This document shows, in pieces, positions 46,932-59,800 of a DNA stretch of 64,000 bases. The notes under the pieces were generated by a model, which searched no databases, was not told the DNA's origin, and was given only the letters and a program-made list of their open reading frames with translations. The stretch's first letter is position 1. Every line of letters starts with the position of its first letter. Made by a program: the position numbers and the translations under genes. Source of the DNA: Serinus canaria (Eukaryota; Chordata; Aves; Passeriformes; Fringillidae); NCBI RefSeq assembly GCF_022539315.1, contig NC_066326.1, forward strand, positions 11,796,601 through 11,860,600, given 5' to 3'.

Positions 46932-49109
46932 GATGATTCAAGAGTTATATAAAGATTGAAAGATTAAATAATTTGCATCATTAAATAAATATAATGTTTT
47001 AAATAATATTAAATATTTAAAAGTTAAAGTTATTAAAATCATTTAAATGCATATATTCTATTTATTAGTGATACTCACTGCTGCACAAGGCAAAATTCAA
47101 TTATCAGTTTTGCATGCAACACCCTGGTATATGAGGTATTGCCATGCTGGCTGCAGAGATGGACATCAGAAACAGAGCCAAGGTCATGGACAGCCAGATG
47201 AGTCTGAAGAGGGAACTCCAACAGCTCCCCAAAGCAAAGGAGAAGGCCAGCGGGCAACAGAGAGATCCCAGGGCAGGGGAGGAACAAGCACAGCCCGGGT
47301 CAGGGATGGCTACAAGGCATACTTGAGCTGCAGGATGAAAAGGACAGGCTCAGTGTATGGGTTGTGAGGAGCTCCAGGACATCACCTCCAAAGACCCCTT
47401 CTCTTTGGCCACTGAGATGTACAAACGCATCCCACCAGCACCAGGCAGGGGCTGGAACGCTCTGGAGTTACCATCCCATGGCAACTGCTGTGCTGCAGGG
47501 ACTTACCTTCCACCACCCACCAGAATACCCAGTGAGCCTCCCAGATGTGCCATGGGTGCAGCATGTGTTCCCATGTGGCAGTGCCTCACCCTGGGTCAGT
47601 GCCAGCAGCAGGAAAAGCTCCAGCTGGCCACCAGGGTACTGCCAGGTCTAGTGCAGTGCTCACAGGACAGCTCAGGCCAGTTAAGGAAAGATGAAGTTCC
47701 AAGCGGGACTGACAGGTACTAAGTGGCCAAATCCTACTGCAAACCACCAAGGAGAGAGACTATAAACAAAGAAGGAAAGATAAACAACGAAGAAAAAAGA
47801 AAAAGAACCTGAGGTCAACCGAATTGATAGAAAAGCACTTCCACACCTAAAGGCAAAAAACGGATGCTAGTCCTCTTCCTATCCTGAAGTGCATCTTGTG
47901 CCATTGCAAGTCTGCCCAGCAGGAGGCACTGGGACACCAGTAACACATACACAACAACCCAGCCTGCTAAGGGTAGCCACTGCATTTACAAACCTTTGTC
48001 AGGGTGCCAAAAGCAGAGCAGAATGTCCCCCAAAGCACGGATCTGTGACCAACACAGTCAGTCCTCAGCTGGCAGAGCCACTGGAGGTAGCTGAATGTTG
48101 TTGTCCAAAAATCAAGCCTGCCAAGAAGTTCTTCTCATCACCACCACTGGGTGCTTGCTGTCCTTAGCAAGGTCATTTTTGTGGCCACTTCACAGCTGCC
48201 AGTGCCCAGGCCAGGCAGAGTTGGTCACTTGAAGCAGAGCTCAGCTGTTACTGGAGGTAACCCCAGCCATAGTAGAAACCAGGGTCCAGCAGCCTCACAG
48301 ACAACTCCTGCTAATTTCAGCCAGTGTCATTAAACCAAGACAAGGGGCAACAGGCAAGAGAAGGCCAGACAAGCACAGGGTGGACTGGGACAGAGGAGTT
48401 CTGCAGGTGAGATGCTCTCAAGGTTTACTCACACCAACAACTGTATCCAGGCTTGTTTTGTTTAAAAACAATGAATAGGAGGCTCATGCTGACACACCTA
48501 CCACAAGGCTAATGAGTTAACTATAAAAAGGAAACAATCTGATAAACCTGGGGCAGGAAAGTCCTTGGCAGCCACTGCATCTCAGGTTTCACGGGGGCTT
48601 TCAGCAGGAGAGTGTTTGGGAAAACATCTGCTGGTTTCCATGGCTGTGCCTGGAGGTGCTGGCCCCAGGTGCAGGGAGACACCTTCTGCAAACAACCCCA
48701 GGGATCCCAGGGAAATTCAGCCCAGACAGCAGCTCCAGGGACACAGCACTGCCCCGTGCTGGGGTCTGCACAGGGGTAAACCAGCACAGCTGTGTAATGC
48801 TCCAGCCACACTGTGCCCACTACACCCTGAACATTTACATATGGCCTAAACTTCTACCATTTTGTTGTTAGGGGGGGAAAAGAAAAAGGGTCAGGGGAAG
48901 AAAGTTAATGGTGTTGATGCTCTGCCCAAATCTTCATGGCTGCCTGCACAGCCCATAGTATTTGGTCTGCCTGAAGCTGCTGTGTGGTGTACTTTCAGTC
49001 TGAACTTTACTGACTACATACGAAAAGAATCCGATGTTGTTTTTAACATGCACATTTTAATGAAGCAAACATTTCTATTTAATAAGTTATAAGATACAAT
49101 TTTACAATC

Positions 49110-50647
49110 CTGCATTTTATTCCAGTTTATTTTATTTTTACTTTCTAGTTTACAATGTAGTGAGCATTTCACATTAAGGCACTAAAAAAGCACAGTAAAA
49201 AAAACCCCAACCTTCCTTTTTTTGCCAGTAACTGTGCTGGAGAGCAGTACATCCACACATAATTACAGAACCGTAAGCATGAACTTCTCCCGAGGGACAG
49301 TGACATGTCAACAGGTTTTCAACAAATCCTACCTTCTCCAAACTGCAGAGTTTGAGCTCATCAGGAGAGTTTACTAAAGCCCCAGCAGCTGGCAGCAATT
49401 CAGATATGCACCTGGGAAGTAGTATGGAGTAATCCGGGACAAACAGACAAGTTACAAGGAAGTTTCCACTCCCTAACCCTAAGCAGCAACACCTGCTGCA
49501 GCACAAAGGGGATTTCGGGAGAGATGACTTTGCTTCAGGCATATCCTCAGACTGAGATACAATAAAGCACCTTGCAGCAAAGAGGGGTTTGTTCATTGAT
49601 ATTGCTATTATTGGTATTGCTATCACTGGTAACTTCACAGACCTACCCTGTGTCCCACTGCTGATGTGGGTCCCATTCCCAGGATGGCTCCTTTGCCTCA
49701 TCTCAGACACTGGCCTGGCCTGCAGCCTCCAGGGAAACCAATGGGCATCTTCTCAACACACCTTGGTGCTCTGGACTGCAGTGACTCTGGGCCACACAGC
49801 TGACAGCCATGCCTGGCTTGGCAACTTCAGGGGCTTTACTTAACCCAGCCAACCCAGGGCTTGTTCTTAAATCAAAAAGAGTGTGTGGGGGGGTTACCTG
49901 TAAAGTTGAAGAAACATCACCAGCATCCCAAGCTCATCAAAAACCGCATTACTAGCATTATGGCCAAAAAGCTATCTGTCTCTAGAGTTACAAAGCATTA
50001 ACATAGAGAGGCTGAAATCTTACAGGAAGTAATTTTCAATCTGCTTTTGGTTTGCTATAAAAGATAAACTTTTTCTAAATGTAAACCATTGGCAAAGCAT
50101 TTTCAAAAACATTTTAAATTTGAGTGGTAAAGCTACTTTTAATAGCTTTTTATAATGTTAAGCGTTAAAATTGATCAAGTATACAAAGGCACCTACTATA
50201 GTACCAGTTTTACCTTATTTCTTTACAGAAAAGAATTTGAACTGGGGACAGCCCAAGTCATATTCCATAACTAAAATGTTAAGTCTCCAGTCAAATAAAA
50301 TCAGTAGTTAAGATACCCAATTACAAAGACAAATTCCAGTTTTCAATTAACATCTAAACTCTTTAACATCCGCAAGGGAAATTAGTGTCTAGTCATCCAC
50401 GTGATTCTCCAAACATTAACAGTGACCCGGACAGTACTACAAAGGTACAATTTCAGGAGATATTAAATAAATTGACATTAGGTTGGTAAGTAGGATAGAA
50501 GTGAAATGCTTGTAAAAACAGTTAGAATTTATGTCTGACTATTGAAATGTGAGCCGTGTGTATCTAGAGACTGCATTTTGCAACACGACTGCACCCAGGA
50601 CAGCTCTGCATCTGAACTGCGAACGCAGAGAGCACCCGACAGCGCGT
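49110..50647 (-). other. FLNB: FLNB 3' UTR
   Basis: About 1.5 kb of AT-rich non-coding sequence between the FLNB stop and a cluster of poly(A) signals on the minus strand, with no splice donor seen in between. The length is in line with filamin-B mRNAs. No small ORF in it looks coding. Confidence 0.65.
49116..49136 (-). promoter_or_regulatory. Triple poly(A) signal cluster ending FLNB
   Basis: Three AATAAA hexamers on the minus strand (plus TTTATT at 49116-49121, 49126-49131 and 49131-49136) within 21 bp. Cleavage is expected 10-30 nt beyond, near 49,090-49,105. Confidence 0.6.
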
Positions 50648-50835
50648 CTAAGGGACGGTAACGTGGAAGGGACTCCCAGGAATGTGCTCGTCACCCCACT
50701 TCACTGCCAGGACATAGTCCCCCCTTTCCTTGACAACATAAGTGACGTTGTACTGATGGCTGCCCAAATGCTTGATGGACACCTCTTCGCACGGTATTGT
50801 AGGTCCATGGACGCCAACTAACAGCATGTTGGAAC
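50648..50835 (-). CDS. FLNB: FLNB last coding exon: dimerising repeat 24 and stop
   Basis: Encodes [39 protein letters not shown] and [13 protein letters not shown], then TAG. Repeat 24 mediates filamin dimerisation. Acceptor GCTCTAG. Confidence 0.97.
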
Positions 50836-53800
50836 CTAGAGCAAAATACAAAAATGTTAGTGTCCCTGAGCTTAAACAAGGCAGCGTGGTTCTATCATAA
50901 TATATTGGCTCTGGAACACATGGATTTTGCTATTTTAATTTACAGAGTGGTAGCTGAGCCATACCTGAGATTAATTTGGTATAAGAAGGAATTTTATATT
51001 AAAAAGCTTTCAACCTCATAGACGTGAGGGTTTATCTGTGCTATTTGCCAGACCTAACAGGTTACCACTGAGTAGAACAAAGGAGCCACCAATGCTGCTT
51101 GTGAAAACAAGCTGGTATTGCTTTACAAGTACTTCATCAGAAGTTAATAAGCAGGGGCCAGTGGATGCAGCTGGCCTGTAATCCACCTACCACAGAGCTC
51201 CCAGACGGTGATGATGATGAGCATCAAAAGGTAACAGGAACACTGTGCATTACATGCTACAATGCACCACAGGGGTTGCTCAAGTTCAGCAACCTGTTTG
51301 TTCTCATGCTATAATCCTGTTCTTTCAGGTGCACCTGGCTCAGACTAAGCCATTGGAGAGAAACTTTACAGCCTCTGTATTAGAACTGACTTGGTGATCA
51401 CAATATAGTATTGAGCATTTTTTTTTAGTACCAGATCATTACCTCAAGCTCTGAATTTTAACTCAGCAAGTTGGTTTAGGGAAAAAAAATGCTCAGCTAA
51501 ACCACTGATCCTGAACACCCATGTGGTTCCTGTATCCATACCTGCTTTGCTGCAGTCCACAGAGAAGGAGCTTTTCTGACCCACAAAAGCCTTTGAGAGT
51601 CCTGCTCCCCGGGAAACCACTTTGCTGGCATCCGAGGTGGATTTGGGAATGGCGCTATAGCAAGTTTCAGTCGATGACCTTGTCACTGACTCTACCAGGA
51701 TGGAAGAGGTTTCGTTGGCACTGCCTGGACTAACCAGTCGCTGCCCTGGAAACAGAAGAGGTTTCTAACATTCAGATTTGCCCCATCTGAAAGGCATTCA
51801 GAAGGATGTTTCAAAACCCTCCTAATGACTAGCATGCATTCTGCATCCAAAAATGCATTTTTGGAGAGGAGCAATTTCCTACATGGGTTTTTAAGCTGAC
51901 ATCTTCCAGCACTGCTGGCAACAATCCCATCCCAGAGCCCTCAAGTGGCTAAAGGACCACAGGAACTTCAGGATTCATTAAGCAAAGCGGGTTGCTTAAG
52001 AAGAGTTAATTGTGCTCCAATCACCAAATGCCAAAAATGACTTGAGTTGGCAGAAAAGCAGGTGCAATTTTGCAATAACCCATTTTGAAAGCAGAGCGTG
52101 TCCCAGCCTGGGGGAGCGCAGTCCTTGCCACCCTCTCCCGAGAACATCACCACGCTATGGGCACCACAAGAGGGTTTCACAAGCTCAGGGGGAGGAGTAG
52201 AGATGAGCTTCAGCCTGTGCTTAAACACAGTGCTGAAGAGAGAACAAGCTTCCTAAACCAGCCTTCCTAACTTCACCTAGGAGCCTCCCAGGCATAACTG
52301 ACCTCTGGCTAGGTGATACCTGCACCAAAATGAGACCAAGAGAGGCAACACATGCTACAGGTGAGCAGGTTTCAGGCTTTGAGGGTGGGGGGAAATGGGT
52401 AAATAAGTCCTATTTCCCTGAGACCCATGCAAGACCCTAGCACTAGATCAAGACTTAGTATCACCCCACACAGCTGTTACATGGCCCATTACTGAGTCAA
52501 GCTGCCAAGCTCTGTGACTACTGCTTTTGTAGCTGCTCCTGAGACCCCTCATCTAGGCTTTGGAGGTGATGGGGAGAAATGTTTTGCTTCTCTTGGTTTT
52601 GGGCATCTAGACCAGAATACCACAATGTCTCGGGAGGATTTTTTTTTTTTTGCTGAATGACATGACCTACTTCAGGCACAGAGTAAATACTAGTTAGCTT
52701 TTTACCTGTAACCTTTGCCTTGAAAGGGCTGCCCACTATGTGGTTAGGTCCACCATATTTAACTCCAATTAAATAGTTTCCTGGAGCCATGGGTGTGTAC
52801 ATGACTTTGTAACCTTCTGGAGTTTCCTGGCAGTCCATTTTCACCTTTGATGGCCCTTCAATTGTAACAGAGAGGGTACCTGGACCAGCCTTGGTCGTGT
52901 TAATGAAAAACTCCGACTGCAGTCCTAGAAAGACGTAGCACAGTGAGACACACTCTTCCTCACACCCGATGTTACACACGCAGCCTCAGGCATTCAATAC
53001 GGGGGAATTCGGCACAAGATCAGTCTCCCAGGGCTTCAGACAGGGAGGGGCACCACATCCACCCCAGCAGCCTTGCTCAGACCAGCCCCAAATGGAGCTC
53101 TGCACCTCTGGCAGCCTCCCCAGCTTCATCCTGGCTCCCTCCTCCAGTTAGGTTATGTGACTGTGCGGGAAAAGGGGTCATGACAGCCCTTCAGGACTCA
53201 AATGGAAGTAATTTGGTATCAAAAAACTGGCTTAGAGAGAAAACAAGAGCTTTTCTGCTGGGCATCAGAGTCCACACCCACACAGCTCCAGCACGGCTAA
53301 GTTTGGGAGAGCTCAGAGCTGTCTCGCTGCCTGGACTGCAAATCAGCAGTGAAGAGCCCACAAGAAAGCAGGAAGGACAAGGGGCAGGAGATGGCCTGGA
53401 GGAGATGTGTGTTTGAACTGCTCGGCAACAGCACTCCAAGCAGTTTGTGGAAACAAAAGCTTGTTTAATTACAGCATCTGGTTAACACAGCTGAATTATT
53501 GCTGCTAATACTAAGCCAATGACACAATGCCAGCAACACAAGAAAAAATTAAGTAAGGCTTTCAGCCCCCAAATAATTTACTGTCAGACTCTGGCCTCAA
53601 ATATTTATGAACTTTGGGCTGTTGCATGAGACACTGTTGAGGAGGAATAAAGTGCTCAGGCACACTCAAAACCAGGATGGCCACGGGAAAGTTTACTGCT
53701 GCTGCGATGGAAGCAGGAAGACGTGGGAATAAACTCCAGAGAAGTTTCTAGCCTCCCCACAAAAGAGGTTGCTGTGTTGCAATGCTGGAAGAGCCCAGCT

Positions 53801-56800
53801 CCCACAAAGGATTATGCCAGTTTCCAGAGCTCCAGCAGCCCATCCCACCAGCCTGGGAGGCCAGGCATCAGCCTGCAATGCCCTGCTCAGCTGGAGAGAA
53901 GTTAATTCTCAAAGCCAGCAAGCTTCACAGCTTCTTACTAAGAGTTCTTATTCAGAGGCACTGCTCTCTGCTGTGCCCCAGATGAAGGCTTGCATTGTTG
54001 GAGGCTGCAGACGCTCGGCCCTCCCAGGGGGATGGTTCAGGTGCTCAGCCACTGAAACCCCTACACTGGGTCATTGTTCTGAAATGCTGCTCAGTAGCTC
54101 CCAGGGCACTGTGCTTTTGGCAGTGGCCAGGATTCAACAACGGGGCACAGAGCAGCTTTGCTGAAATTAAACAGTCTATTTAGATTAAAAACAGCCCCAA
54201 GCACCTTTATAGATGAAGAAATATTCCCCTGTCCCTGATGCATCACTGGCTGGTATTAATGAGCGCTTTTGTTTCCACCTATTAAAGGGGCTCAAGCTAC
54301 ATCTTTATTTTATAGAGTGTATCTACGTGCTTCCAAAACCAACTGCTTGGTTCCTCCAGAAAAGCAGAAGCTTTGACTGAGTAACTGCAGTATTTTTTTT
54401 TTCCACAGGGAGAAAAAAGGTATGAGATGGAATCCACAGGAGACAGCAGTGGATAGGACAAAACAAACTAGGTATTCCCTTACACTACAAAAGGAGAAAA
54501 AATAATCATTTTACTCTGCTATTTACCTGTGTGTGTGGCCTGAGCAAGAACACAAATAAATCAAAGTGCATATCCTGGAATGTTTTCATACTTACTAAGG
54601 CCACAAATCATAGAAATGAAAAAACAAACCCTAAACCCTACATTCTTGAGTTGAGAACTATCAGATGAGGCAGCCACAGCAGACAACAAGGTGCCAGATT
54701 TCCAAAAAGACTGTTCACGCTGCATCTGGAGCATGAATAGCACACTACCAACAGAACAACCCACCTTCTCCCTAGGGTTTACATATCCTACTGCATTTCA
54801 CTTGAGATTTCTTAGAGGTGCAAGCACCAAAGGGAAGCTAACAGGGAAGGTAACACCCTCATATCCATTTAATTAACACAAGTTAAACAAGATTCCTTCA
54901 TCTCTAGACAGCTAACTCAGACATCGTGTTCATGTGTGGAAGGGAGCCAGAGCATCTCCAGAGCTTGAGGGACCACCGACGTGGAGCTAAGCTAACCAGC
55001 AGAGCTGTAGCCCAGCTGCTAACCAGCAGTTCAGTGAATGCGTGTTGCAGTTGCTGATTTACGTAAGTTTTAAGTTTGTTAAGGCTCAGTATAGGCTGCA
55101 GACTTGTGAGTGATGGTTATAAGACATAAGGAGCATGCTAGAAAGCAAAATTAGCCTGCACTCAGGTCAGAAGAGAATGTAGGTTAGTTCAGCTGCCTTA
55201 GCAGGTGAAGTCATGTAAAAGTATGCCTAGAAATAGGTTCTGTACACCTCAAAGCCCAAGTGCAAGCAGTCTGCAGGAGAAGGGTTACCCGTGGTGCCGC
55301 TCTCCAGGCCGGATCCGTAGGCTGTGACAAGGGCGGGATTGCCCGCCTGGCCGGGCTCGCCCACGCGCACTTTGAAAGGGCTGCCCACCACGTGGCTGCC
55401 GTTGAACTTCACATCGATGGAGTGGACGCCGTTCTCGTGGGGGATGAACCGAACGGCGTATTTATCTGCAACAGAGAGACAAGGGGCTCTTCTGACAAAC
55501 CAGAGGCAACCATCCAACCATAAACCACCAATTAGACCCAACACAGGGCTGATTTAGCAATCCAAGCTTCTGAAAGCATTTGACATATTTTGGTTCCAGT
55601 TTAAGTGAACTCAGCTAAAGGAGCTGCTAAGCTTGTATTTAAGCAGGAAAATGCTGTATTTCTCACAGAAAGTTTTACAGCTTGTGTTTTCACCTTGTTC
55701 ACTAGGACCTGATCTCAACTGTCATCTAGTCTGAGGATTATTTGCCTCACTCATACACTAAACATGAGAACTGAATCACAGCCCAATCTGCCGGCAGCTG
55801 AGGGAGAAGAAAAGCAGCTGGTAAGAGCAATCCAAACCTTACCAGCAAGCTGAGTGCACTGCTCTGACACCACACCTTTATCTAATGAAGTAATTTAGCA
55901 ATTTGCTGATATTTCACATTTTTGATTGCATGTTAACTCAGAGGCGGGACTGATCTCCCCCAGCTGGACAGCTGCCGTTTGTTCATAGTACAGACCATAA
56001 CTCATACAAACTTCAAGTGAAAAAGAAAAGTTCATTGCTGAAACAGGTGCTGAGCTTTCTGTAGTGTTTGCTTATAGACAGCTTCCTTGACATTTCATGT
56101 GAAGGAGTGACTGTGAGTTAAATATAAACTCTTAGTCATCGATCGAAGCATGGCTTTGAGAAATAAACTTCTCCCGTAGTTAAATTCAACACCACATCAT
56201 ATTTATTACTAATGTCACTGTACCTTCACTGGCAAGCCAAGACTTAAATACCTCTATCTTAGACAAGCTGGGGCTCAGTCAGTTCATGGAAAAACATGGA
56301 CATAACCCTGACTGAACAGCTCTTAACACCAAAAAGTCCTTTTCCAAGCAGCATGCTCATCCTTGGGACACACTATTTGTAAGCCAGAGGAACCAAATTC
56401 CCTATGTGGCAGCAAGTGCTCTGGAGGTCATGCAATTGTTCTGATCATCACCAAGCTGTGCTCACCTGGCTCCAGCTCAGACACATGGCACTCTTCGACA
56501 GCTCCGGAGGGGCTGTGGACTTTAGCATCGATCTTGCCCTTTGCCCCGTTCAGCCTTATAGCAAAGGATGCTGGCTGATTAACTTTTAATCCAGACTCCT
56601 GAGAACGCAACAGTCAGATTATCAAATTCAAACTTTCATTTCAGACAGCACAAGATCCGTGGCAGGGAAATAACCACTTCAGCATGAGGGTTTTTTGATT
56701 TTAACAAAAGGCATAAAATTGTGACTTGCATTAACTCTCAAATCAGATGCTCTCTCCCCTCTTAGGCGGTGGCTGATTCAGGAGTCACCCACGCTGGCTA

Positions 56801-59800
56801 GGCTGACTTTCCCATGGTAACAGACTGTTTTTGGAAGCCAGACAATTGTGCCACATCAAAGAGAGGCAGGTTTACAATACTAGTCACCCATTATCACTGA
56901 GGACAGTCCTTGGTACTCAGGCACTTGATTTAAAGGATGCTTAAGCTATAGCTCCATTTTCAGCCCATTCATTCATTCCAGATTCATTCAGGGAAAAGCC
57001 TCTGATAATCCAAATGTCTGAAAGAGTAATATGCATGTTTATATTTGCCACAAGAGGCTGCATTTAGAACATCACCACAAGATGTCTCAAACATAAGAAA
57101 GTAATTTAAAACATGAAACCAGATGTTGTTGTGCTCTCAGGTCATTGGTGGAAGGCGAGAAAGCTCCACATCTGAGCCACAGTGGTCCTCGACCAGCACA
57201 GCCCATGCAGATGTGCAGCAGTAATATCTCACACTTAACATACTTTACCTCATTTTGTTTTCAACTAAATCCTGAAGAGGAAAATAAATGCAACTGAGTA
57301 GAACTGAGGTACAATGTATAAACAAGTCCCTGATGTGGGTTTAGTGGAGGCTGATGCTGCACAATGGACTCCGTTACAGAATACTCAGCTTTATCTGCCT
57401 CTCCAGGACTTAATTGAAGTGAGTATTCCTGTCAAAGAGTCTTTAAATGAAACACAAGGCAAACATCAATACCACAGTGACTAATTAACGCCCTTGTAAC
57501 TCCTAGTTAGAAAAGATACTACCAATCAGGCTGTCATGGTTCATTTCCACAGCCGAGGTGGAGAATTCCTGCAGCCCAGGCAAACTCCTGGGGATCACAG
57601 CTGGGATATAACCAAAAAAAGCTTTAACTGAAGTACTAATCACTACTCAAGGAGGACTGAGGTACAGTATATTTAGACACAGATTCTCAGTCTCACATCC
57701 AGGCTTCTGGCTTTGGAGATTTCAGTCAAGCCTTTAATGTTACTTGTATTTGAATGCCTGTAACCACACACATACACAAATTACATGGTGAGGTTACCAG
57801 ATGAGCCCAGACCAGCTACAAAGCTGTGATTCACTCTGAGGTTCACTACCTTTCATGAATCATCTGAGCTGTGACTCTGCGGTTTTGTGGCATCAGCCAG
57901 AGCAACTCTGTACCCTGACCTCATGGTGGGGGCACCTCTGTCTGCCTGGCCAGGCTGCAGTCATGTCCCAGCCATGCAGCCCTGTGCTACCTCACCCATG
58001 GAAACGCAGCTCTTCATGCATGTGCCAAATGAGGAACTTGGTACCAGCATGATCACTCATGGTTCACTCTAAATTTCAGTTCTCCTTGTCCTTCCCCTAG
58101 CTAATGGCATGGGAAACATGACTTAGCTCCTCCAATGCTATTTCTGGAGCCTCTTATTCCTACTTCCCAAGTGTTATCACTCCTAACACACTGAATTGAG
58201 CCTTCTGCCTTTCCAACTCTGGCTAGCCAGAGTTACCCAGGGGCCAGCTGCCAAAAATCTCTCTGGCTGCAAGCTGAGCTTGACAACAAGCACCAATCAA
58301 GACAAGGCTATTACTTAGAAGAAAGGACAACCATTTTGGTCTTGGAGAACAAGGACGAAATCAGTCTCTGTGGTAAGTTGTAGAGATGTTTCCTTATGTC
58401 TCACCTGAAGACTAGTGACAGTGAGCCTGCGAGCATCATCGGAGGGGGCGATGACAGGAACCAGGTAGGGGCTTTCAGGAATGTGCTCGTCATTGAACTT
58501 TATGGACACCTCATAGTTGCCTGCAGAGAGAAGAGAAGCAGTGAGTGTTCTTAGTTTCTTTAAAAGTCACAGTCAATGCTGATTCCAGCATGTGATTTGG
58601 TCTCAGTACATACCTGGCTCTTGAACTATATATGATGCACCACAAGATCCATCCTTATGGTCATCAAAGGTGATTTCTGCTTTACTTGGGCCTTCTACAG
58701 CAATAGACAGTCCTCCAGCTCCAGCTTCCCGTGTCCATATGCTGAACTCGGCTGTTGAAGCACACGAGAGCACACACAAGGGTAAGTTTGCTGCTGCTGG
58801 GTCCCAGCTTCCTCCTAACAGACTGTAAAGTTCCCCACTTGAGCATATTTGAAGAATAGTAACTCATCCCATTATCCTGGGAGACACTGCTTAGCAGTTT
58901 CAGAGGCTCCTGTTAGCCAAAACACTGCACTGCAGACCTGCAACCCAGCAGATTCTGGAGCCCACTGAGAGCAGAGGACTCACCTGGAACACCTGTCTCT
59001 CCACGCTCCAGCCCCGGGCCTCCAGCTCTCACTTTATGGGCTCCTCCCTCGCCCAGTGGCCCCACAGTGAACTGGAAGGGGCTGCCTGGCACTGGCTGCC
59101 CTTTGTATTTGACATCCACAGTGTGGACCCCCATTTCTTGCGGCACAAAGCGGACACAGTAGGTGTTTTTGTCACACTCTACAATTTCAGCATCAAAGGT
59201 TCTACCAGAGGGACTGGTTACCTGAGCTGTCATATCAGCACAATCAATTTCTAGCAAGAGAATAAAAAAAATGCAGATTAGAAAGTGACAAAGGGTTTTG
59301 GAAGCAGGACTGAGCTCAAGTGATTACCCAGTACAAATAATAGAAGAGGCACACAGCTATCTGTGTGCTTCTGAGCATAAAACCTGGCCAGCTGCAGCTT
59401 CCCAGGTGCTACAGAGGCAGATGAAGTGGCTGGATAAGTGCAGCCAGCTAAGCCTAGCCTACATGATTCACAGTTTCCAGACAGCAATACAAACATTTAA
59501 CAGCCAACATGATCTCAAAGCCCTGGAGCTAAAGTGAGCTGTACACAGAATAAATTAAGACCTCACCAGTATTTATTTTTTCATGATTATGCTTATTTTT
59601 AACTGTTTGAAAAGACACATTACCAGTGTTTCTTCCCTAAGCTATGTTAATATGAGGATGTACTTACAAAACTTAAGCTAGTATTCTCCCTTTCTCAAGT
59701 ATCCTATGCTACACACGTGCAAGTTGTGGTTTTGGGGATAAGGATGTTGCTGCTTACCTGGGATTTTTAGATTCAGATCACATATGCTTCCTACTGTTGC

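Larger units (their letters stand above)
40328..49109. other. DNASE1L3 3' UTR and intergenic space to FLNB
   Basis: Convergent gene ends. The DNASE1L3 poly(A) site is not clear; ATTAAA at 41425-41430 is one candidate. The stretch holds the ERVL LTR fragment, two CR1 fragments, a (TA)n tract and a possible decayed coding relic at 47.1-47.5 kb. GC rises locally at about 43,950-44,120. Confidence 0.6.

Noticed and set aside
54600..54645. Telomere-like AAACCCTAAACCCTA motif
   Set aside because: Only two units in an FLNB intron; not a telomeric array, probably chance.
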